A stretch of DNA of 9,823 nt from JBLHGN01 sp047616325 (GTDB taxonomy: Bacteria; Pseudomonadota; Gammaproteobacteria; Pseudomonadales; Cellvibrionaceae). Below are positions 6,777 to 9,823 of the stretch, in pieces. The DNA lies in assembly GCA_047616325.1 (NCBI GenBank), contig JBLHGN010000127.1:1-9823 (forward strand), written 5' to 3'. The notes under the pieces are model-generated. The model made no database searches. It was not told the origin of the DNA and worked only from the letters and a program-made list of their open reading frames with translations. Position 1 is the stretch's first letter. Each line of letters starts with the position of its first letter. The position numbers were made by a program, and so were the translations under genes.

Positions 6777-6793
6777 AGTCCCAAATTGGGACT
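6777..6793. promoter_or_regulatory. Perfect 17-bp palindrome, probable HigA operator within the higBA promoter
   Basis: AGTCCCAAATTGGGACT has two perfect 8-base arms around a central A. On the - strand it fills the 17-base spacer between TTGAAC (6795-6800) and TACCAT (6772-6777), a plausible though weak -35/-10 pair. HigA-type antitoxins repress their own promoters through such palindromes. The palindrome and its position are seen; the operator role is inferred. Confidence 0.7.
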
Positions 6794-6823
6794 TGTTCAA
6801 CTAAAATATACTGGAGAATCAAC

Positions 6824-6874
6824 ATGGCTGAATATCAGGCACTTATGACACAAAGAGAACTCTGTAATCGTTAA
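6824..6874 (+). CDS. Micro-ORF of 16 codons with a strong ribosome site, possibly the stump of a truncated gene
   Basis: It encodes MAEYQALMTQRELCNR. GGAG (6813-6816) lies seven bases before ATG 6824, a better site than most genes here have. It is divergent from higB, and the shared upstream region holds the 17-bp palindrome. The stop codon is immediately followed by repetitive sequence, so it may be the 5' end of a gene cut by a repeat. No homologue is recognised. Confidence 0.3.
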   Translation: MAEYQALMTQRELCNR

Positions 6875-6875
6875 C

Positions 6876-6914
6876 GTGCATGGACGCACTAATTTCGCGG
6901 GCGCATGGATGCGC
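6876..6914 (+). repeat. Pair of related 14-mer palindromes
   Basis: GTGCATGGACGCAC (6876-6889) and GCGCATGGATGCGC (6901-6914) share 11 of 14 bases around a common ATGGA centre and are separated by 11 bases. Each can form a small hairpin. A further GATGGCATG follows. They lie between the micro-ORF and the second large palindromic element, in a gene-free stretch of about 380 bases between higB and the next gene. Confidence 0.6.
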
Positions 6915-6973
6915 AGGAGCGATGGCATGTGAAAACAAAAAGGTTTATGACATGGGCCCAAGGGATTTTATTT

Positions 6974-7126
6974 CTGATGTGGCTATTCACTTAAGGTTCT
7001 TTCGCCAGCCCCGCGCAACAAGCCGCACCACCTTCCGGGCACGCTCAAGCCATCCATGGTCGCTCTGCGCCTGCTCCCGGCAGGCGTAGGCACCGGAAGG
7101 TGGTGCGGCTTGTAGCGCTCGGTGCG
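6974..7126 (+). repeat. Large palindromic element, copy 2 of 3, with extended left flank
   Basis: The core is 7013-7118 (106 bases). The arms are 26 bases (7013-7038 and 7093-7118) with a single A-A mismatch, and 21 of those bases pair perfectly. The loop holds a second hairpin, CGCCTGC/GCAGGCG around TCCCG (7068-7086). Bases 6974-7012 match the left flank of copy 3 at 33 of 39 positions, so the repeated unit is longer than the hairpin. Relative to copy 1, C7026 and G7105 replace an A-T pair, a compensatory change. Confidence 0.92.
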
Positions 7127-7144
7127 AGCGGGCGTATGAATATT

Positions 7145-7825
7145 CTATTTATCAAAAAAGATCTCTGGCCACTGCTCCACCAACACACCGTTGTAGCAGT
7201 CTGTGTCTGCGAAAATACTACGGGGTTTGGGTTCGCTAAGGTTTACAAATTCATCCAAGGGATACAAAGCGCGATACCCGCATGCACCACTACCGGCAGA
7301 AAGATAAGTGAGTTCAATATTTTCGCTGCCAGTTTCATAAAACACATTACCCCAAACTAAGTCTGGTTGAATTAGCGTATTTGTTTGTTCACTGTCTGGT
7401 GTTTTGATGCTCACGGGTGCAACGGTTGCCTTGTTTTCATTAACAATAAATATACGATAAGCATCCTGATAGGCGCCTTGATCACAGGCGATTAACAGGG
7501 CTTTAAAGGCGGGCGCTAAATCCACAAAATAACGATAACGTGACTCTTTTTCATGGGTGTCGATGTCGATGTCGATGTCGCATTTCTCAATTCCCAGTAC
7601 TTTGCGCCACTGTTCATGACTAAGCGTTTTCCATTCCGATGGAAGAGCTTCGCTATTAGACGCTAATGGAAAATCTGCCGGTGTAGAGTGTGCTTGTGGT
7701 TGTGCTTTTAAAGGCACAGCTTCTAAAGGTTGTGAGACCGGCGGGCTTTGTTCCGCACATGCGCCCACGGAAATTATTGGGCTAAGCCAAGCAAGATAAA
7801 TGAATGTTCTATACAAATTGCGCAT
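7145..7825 (-). CDS. Putative lipoprotein, third gene of the toxin operon
   Basis: A 226-residue product starting at ATG 7823-7825. The start is chosen because it opens a clean lipoprotein signal: MRNLYR, a hydrophobic core, then the lipobox VGAC with Cys24, followed by a Pro/Gln/Ala-rich linker. An upstream GTG at 7987 would bury this signal behind 54 unlikely residues. The mature domain contains four later cysteines (in IEKCD, ACDQ, GACGY and DTDCY), probably disulfide-bonded. A run of alternating Asp-Ile comes from a tandem DNA repeat at about 7558-7578. The segment ELTYLSAGSGACGYRALY is faintly like DUF1176 proteins, but I would not assign it. It follows the membrane protein by a 155-base gap and could have its own promoter. 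A role in the toxin module (second immunity protein or accessory) is inferred from position only. Confidence 0.75.
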   Translation of the reverse strand: MRNLYRTFIYLAWLSPIISVGACAEQSPPVSQPLEAVPLKAQPQAHSTPADFPLASNSEALPSEWKTLSHEQWRKVLGIEKCDIDIDIDTHEKESRYRYFVDLAPAFKALLIACDQGAYQDAYRIFIVNENKATVAPVSIKTPDSEQTNTLIQPDLVWGNVFYETGSENIELTYLSAGSGACGYRALYPLDEFVNLSEPKPRSIFADTDCYNGVLVEQWPEIFFDK

Positions 7826-7980
7826 ACTTTTTTTCGTCAACGCGCTGAAATACCTGTACAGCGGAAGAGGCTTGAAGTAGAGCTTCGAATACGATTGCCA
7901 ATTTAGCAATTTCTGCCGCGGTAGTTTGTGAATGCTACCTTGCGCGGCCGAACTCTTCAGGTTCGTGCTAATTTCTCTTG

Positions 7981-8361
7981 TCACCATTCAAATATATTAA
8001 ACACATCCGTTAAAAAAATAATAATTATGCAAAGAATAAAAACTAAAAGGCCAATGACCATGAAATACGAAATAGCCCTTTCAAAACCGTTGGCGTAACG
8101 TTTAACGTCAAAATCATCGTATAGCATTCTATACATCGGAGCATTGTTAATATGGGAGAATACGCAACAAAGCCCAAACATAATTGAGCGGCCAAGGCCG
8201 CCGTACCAGTCAAGATAGGAATCGTATACTTTGTCAGCCGGCAGCGCTTTTCGAACCCTTCGATCAAGTGTTAGGCGCAAGACTGGAATAGATGCCAGCA
8301 TGAACAGTATTGATATGGCGCCTACAAAAGCTAGCGCCAGTTGCCAATCATCTGCGGTCAT
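7981..8361 (-). CDS. Small membrane protein, likely immunity protein for the upstream toxin
   Basis: A 126-residue protein with strong hydrophobic segments at about 8-28 and 97-119 and a weaker one at about 55-70; basic residues (RLTLDRRVRKALP) follow the first. Its ATG overlaps the TGA of the preceding toxin gene as ATGA (8358-8361), implying translational coupling. Immunity proteins against pore-forming colicins, and against some type VI effectors that insert in the inner membrane, are small multi-pass membrane proteins encoded just after the toxin, which this matches. I see no family signature that would prove it. The immunity role is inferred from topology and coupling. Confidence 0.78.
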   Translation of the reverse strand: MTADDWQLALAFVGAISILFMLASIPVLRLTLDRRVRKALPADKVYDSYLDWYGGLGRSIMFGLCCVFSHINNAPMYRMLYDDFDVKRYANGFERAISYFMVIGLLVFILCIIIIFLTDVFNIFEW

Positions 8362-9302
8362 TTTGTCAAACCATCATATAGTTTTCCGGAAATAGATTTT
8401 GCGCCATAATCAGCCGCTAGTCCAACCGTCCCCGCAACTGCCAGAGTGATAATAATACTACCTGTTATTGGCGCGAAGATAATGCCAATAATTATTCCTG
8501 CGGCTATTCCAGCAGCAAATGCTGTAGATTGCACTACGGCTTGGCGTTTCCATTGCGAATTTTTGGCTTTATACATGCTGTGGACATCGTTGGCTCGCAA
8601 ATAGCCGTCCAAGACAATAAAACCTGGCCCCGCCACTCGGGCTGCTCCTGCAAACTTGGTTAATTTTTGAACGTCGCCCATGCTGCTAATGGGTATTGAT
8701 TCTCTCACTACTCTTCCAGTTTGATTCACCACCTCTTTTGTTTTAAAAGCATATTTATGTAAAAGTTGCTGCCCTTTAGTGTTAAGTGTGCTGTTCATTT
8801 TATTAAAGGCGCGCTTGAGCTCGGCTTCTTTTCGGCTAAGTGTCGCTTGTGCAGCACTATGATTTTTTAAATCGTGAAATTCCTTTAAAAGTTTGTCGTA
8901 GTGAGCGATATCCTTTAACACGAAATTTGATGAACTTGCCGCGGCTCCAATACCATTGCCGCCAAAGGTGTTCATATCGCCTACATAATCAGGAATTTTC
9001 GTTTCCCATAAAAGGTCAGCCACAGCCATTACTCCAGCACCACCAATAGTCATGCTAAGGTGTTTTAAAGTTTCATGCTGCTGAAAGGAGCAGACCGGTA
9101 TGCTTATGTCGCTGGTCTTATCGCTCTGGGGGATTATAAAAGGCGTACTATTACTATATTTGCCATCAGGATTGGCAATTTGTCTATTTGTAGCCTTTAG
9201 AATCTCTGTGTAAGTGGCGATGTCGATTGGGTTCACACAGGTGTTTTTGGCGAAGTCGTTAAGAGAGCAGGATGAGTTTGGGTAATGAAGATAGGCGGGC
9301 AT
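8358..9302 (-). CDS. Putative pore-forming toxin/effector with C-terminal hydrophobic hairpin
   Basis: A 314-residue protein without a signal peptide. Residues 1-60 (MPAYLHYPNSSCSLNDFAKN onward) end in an N-x-x-I-x-N-P-D then FIIP pattern resembling the second half of a LysM module. Residues about 75-105 are Gly/Ala-rich. Residues 130-190 look like long charged helices. Residues 261-297 form about 37 uncharged hydrophobic residues, rich in Gly and Ala and broken by a PITGS turn, so a helical hairpin of the size found in pore-forming colicins. A short polar tail follows. Absence of a secretion signal fits delivery by another machine such as a type VI system, but no such gene is in the window. 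The start is ATG 9302 with AAAGGA nine bases upstream. The downstream gene overlaps the stop and encodes a membrane protein, the arrangement of a toxin and its immunity protein. Confidence 0.78.
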   Translation of the reverse strand: MPAYLHYPNSSCSLNDFAKNTCVNPIDIATYTEILKATNRQIANPDGKYSNSTPFIIPQSDKTSDISIPVCSFQQHETLKHLSMTIGGAGVMAVADLLWETKIPDYVGDMNTFGGNGIGAAASSSNFVLKDIAHYDKLLKEFHDLKNHSAAQATLSRKEAELKRAFNKMNSTLNTKGQQLLHKYAFKTKEVVNQTGRVVRESIPISSMGDVQKLTKFAGAARVAGPGFIVLDGYLRANDVHSMYKAKNSQWKRQAVVQSTAFAAGIAAGIIIGIIFAPITGSIIITLAVAGTVGLAADYGAKSISGKLYDGLTK

Positions 9303-9356
9303 GAGGGATATTCCTTTTCCACTTTGTTTATGGTTGTAAGTTGATTTAGCTCGAGC

Positions 9357-9362
9357 AGTATA
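9357..9362 (-). promoter_or_regulatory. Predicted -10 element of the toxin operon
   Basis: On the - strand this reads TATACT, five of six to consensus. It lies 55 bases upstream of the toxin start codon. At 17-base spacing the -35 is very poor (TGTCTT), as expected of an activator-dependent promoter. The start of transcription would fall near 9350. Confidence 0.5.
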
Positions 9363-9402
9363 TTCTGAAGAGAATTAGTAAGACAGGTTGGATGGACTTG
9401 CG

Positions 9403-9418
9403 TGTGATTTAGTTCACA
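9403..9418. promoter_or_regulatory. Perfect CRP-type binding site upstream of the toxin operon
   Basis: TGTGATTTAGTTCACA is an exact TGTGA-N6-TCACA. Its centre (9410.5) is about 60-61 bases from the transcription start predicted from the TATACT element, matching the classical class I CRP position near -61.5. Chance occurrence of ten fixed bases in this window is unlikely. Binding is inferred. Confidence 0.7.
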
Positions 9419-9512
9419 GACTGACTTTCTCTTATTGCTACGTAAGAACAGGAGGGAGCTATAAGCGGGGCAACCTCGCCATGTACAGATTTCTTCGGGC
9501 TGGCATTGCTTC

Positions 9513-9664
9513 CTGATGTGGCTATCCACTTAAGCTTCTTTATCTGGCCCCGCGCAACAAGCGAACCACCTTCCGGGCACGCTCAAGCCATCCATGGTCG
9601 CTCTGCACCCGCTCCCGGCAGGCGAAGGCACCGGAAGGTGGTTCGGCTTGTTGCGCTCAGTGCG
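9513..9664 (+). repeat. Large palindromic element, copy 3 of 3, with extended left flank
   Basis: The core is 9552-9656 (105 bases, one base shorter than the others because the left arm has GCGAACC where copy 1 has GCCGAACC). The outer arm ends GCGCAACAAG and CTTGTTGCGC pair perfectly. The loop is nearly identical to the other copies; the inner hairpin is degraded on its left side (CACCCGC). The left flank 9513-9551 matches 6974-7012. It lies upstream of the CRP-controlled toxin gene. Confidence 0.9.
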
Positions 9665-9823
9665 TGTGGTGGGGGTTGTGCCGAGCTTGATGAATGCAGG
9701 TCAGATAGTGAATGGGATTTGGGGGTTACTTAGAATGCGTGTTTTTGGTTGGTTTTTGTACAGCTTTTTCTGGCACACCCGCATTTACATCAAACCGAGC
9801 TTTATTGGCCTAATTTTAGTACG
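9665..9823. other. No recognisable gene to the end of the window
   Basis: The sequence after the third palindromic element is G/T-rich, then AT-rich. I see no convincing start with a ribosome site, terminator hairpin or repeat here. It is too short to exclude the end of a gene lying mostly beyond the window. Confidence 0.5.

Noticed and set aside
7826..7987. N-terminal extension of the lipoprotein from GTG 7987
   Set aside because: It would bury a clear lipoprotein signal 54 residues inside the chain; the ATG at 7825 gives a normal signal peptide.
9233..9529. 98-codon reading frame on the - strand upstream of the toxin
   Set aside because: It overlaps the toxin start in another frame, crosses the CRP site and promoter, and shows no protein-like pattern.
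4451..9664. Integron attC sites in place of the large palindromes
   Set aside because: The outer ends GCGCAAC/GTTGCGC resemble attC boxes but miss the RYYYAAC/GTTRRRY consensus at the third base. Spacing is about 2.5 kb with several genes between copies, and no integrase gene is visible.
4451..9664. CRISPR-like repeat array
   Set aside because: The three similar repeats are kilobases apart with genes between them, not separated by short uniform spacers.

Overview
The window looks like a gammaproteobacterial chromosome, probably a marine or environmental relative of the Cellvibrionales/Alteromonadales. This is inferred from the moderate GC, the intergenic palindromic repeats, a CRP-type site and the protein types; no taxonomic marker gene is present. 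It splits into two unlike halves.

Bases 1-4164 (+ strand) hold a compact four-gene operon, entered part-way through its first gene. The genes are: a membrane ferric-reductase-like b-heme protein with a C-terminal Rieske [2Fe-2S] domain; a membrane-anchored exported protein with a Cys/His cluster; a fusion of an N-terminal Rieske domain to a complete acetolactate-synthase-like thiamine-pyrophosphate (TPP) enzyme; and a DUF1622-type membrane protein. Overlap or short gaps imply co-expression. The simplest model, an inference, is that electrons from a TPP-dependent oxidation or decarboxylation of a 2-oxo acid pass through Rieske centres to a membrane cytochrome. This is the most unusual biochemical content here.

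Bases 4165-9823 are an accessory region with genes on the - strand, broken up by palindromic repeats. Two decayed adjacent genes (4651-5865) look like a papain/NlpC-like cysteine hydrolase and a small lipoprotein; the pair resembles an amidase effector with a periplasmic immunity protein, and both are inactivated. An intact HigB/HigA toxin-antitoxin pair follows (6056-6764), with a perfect 17-bp palindrome at its promoter. A last operon (7145-9302) encodes a putative pore-forming toxin with a colicin-like hydrophobic hairpin, a membrane protein overlapping it by ATGA (likely immunity protein) and a lipoprotein. A perfect CRP consensus lies about 61 bp upstream of its predicted transcription start.

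Two repeat families delimit these modules. One is a 105-106 bp hairpin element in three same-orientation copies (about 4451, 7009 and 9548), with long arms, a compensatory base-pair change and a nearly invariant loop. The other is an 80-bp near-palindrome in two direct copies (about 4204 and 5923). A GTAG-headed REP-like palindrome and a pair of 14-mer palindromes are also present. No tRNA, rRNA, CRISPR array or transposase gene was seen.
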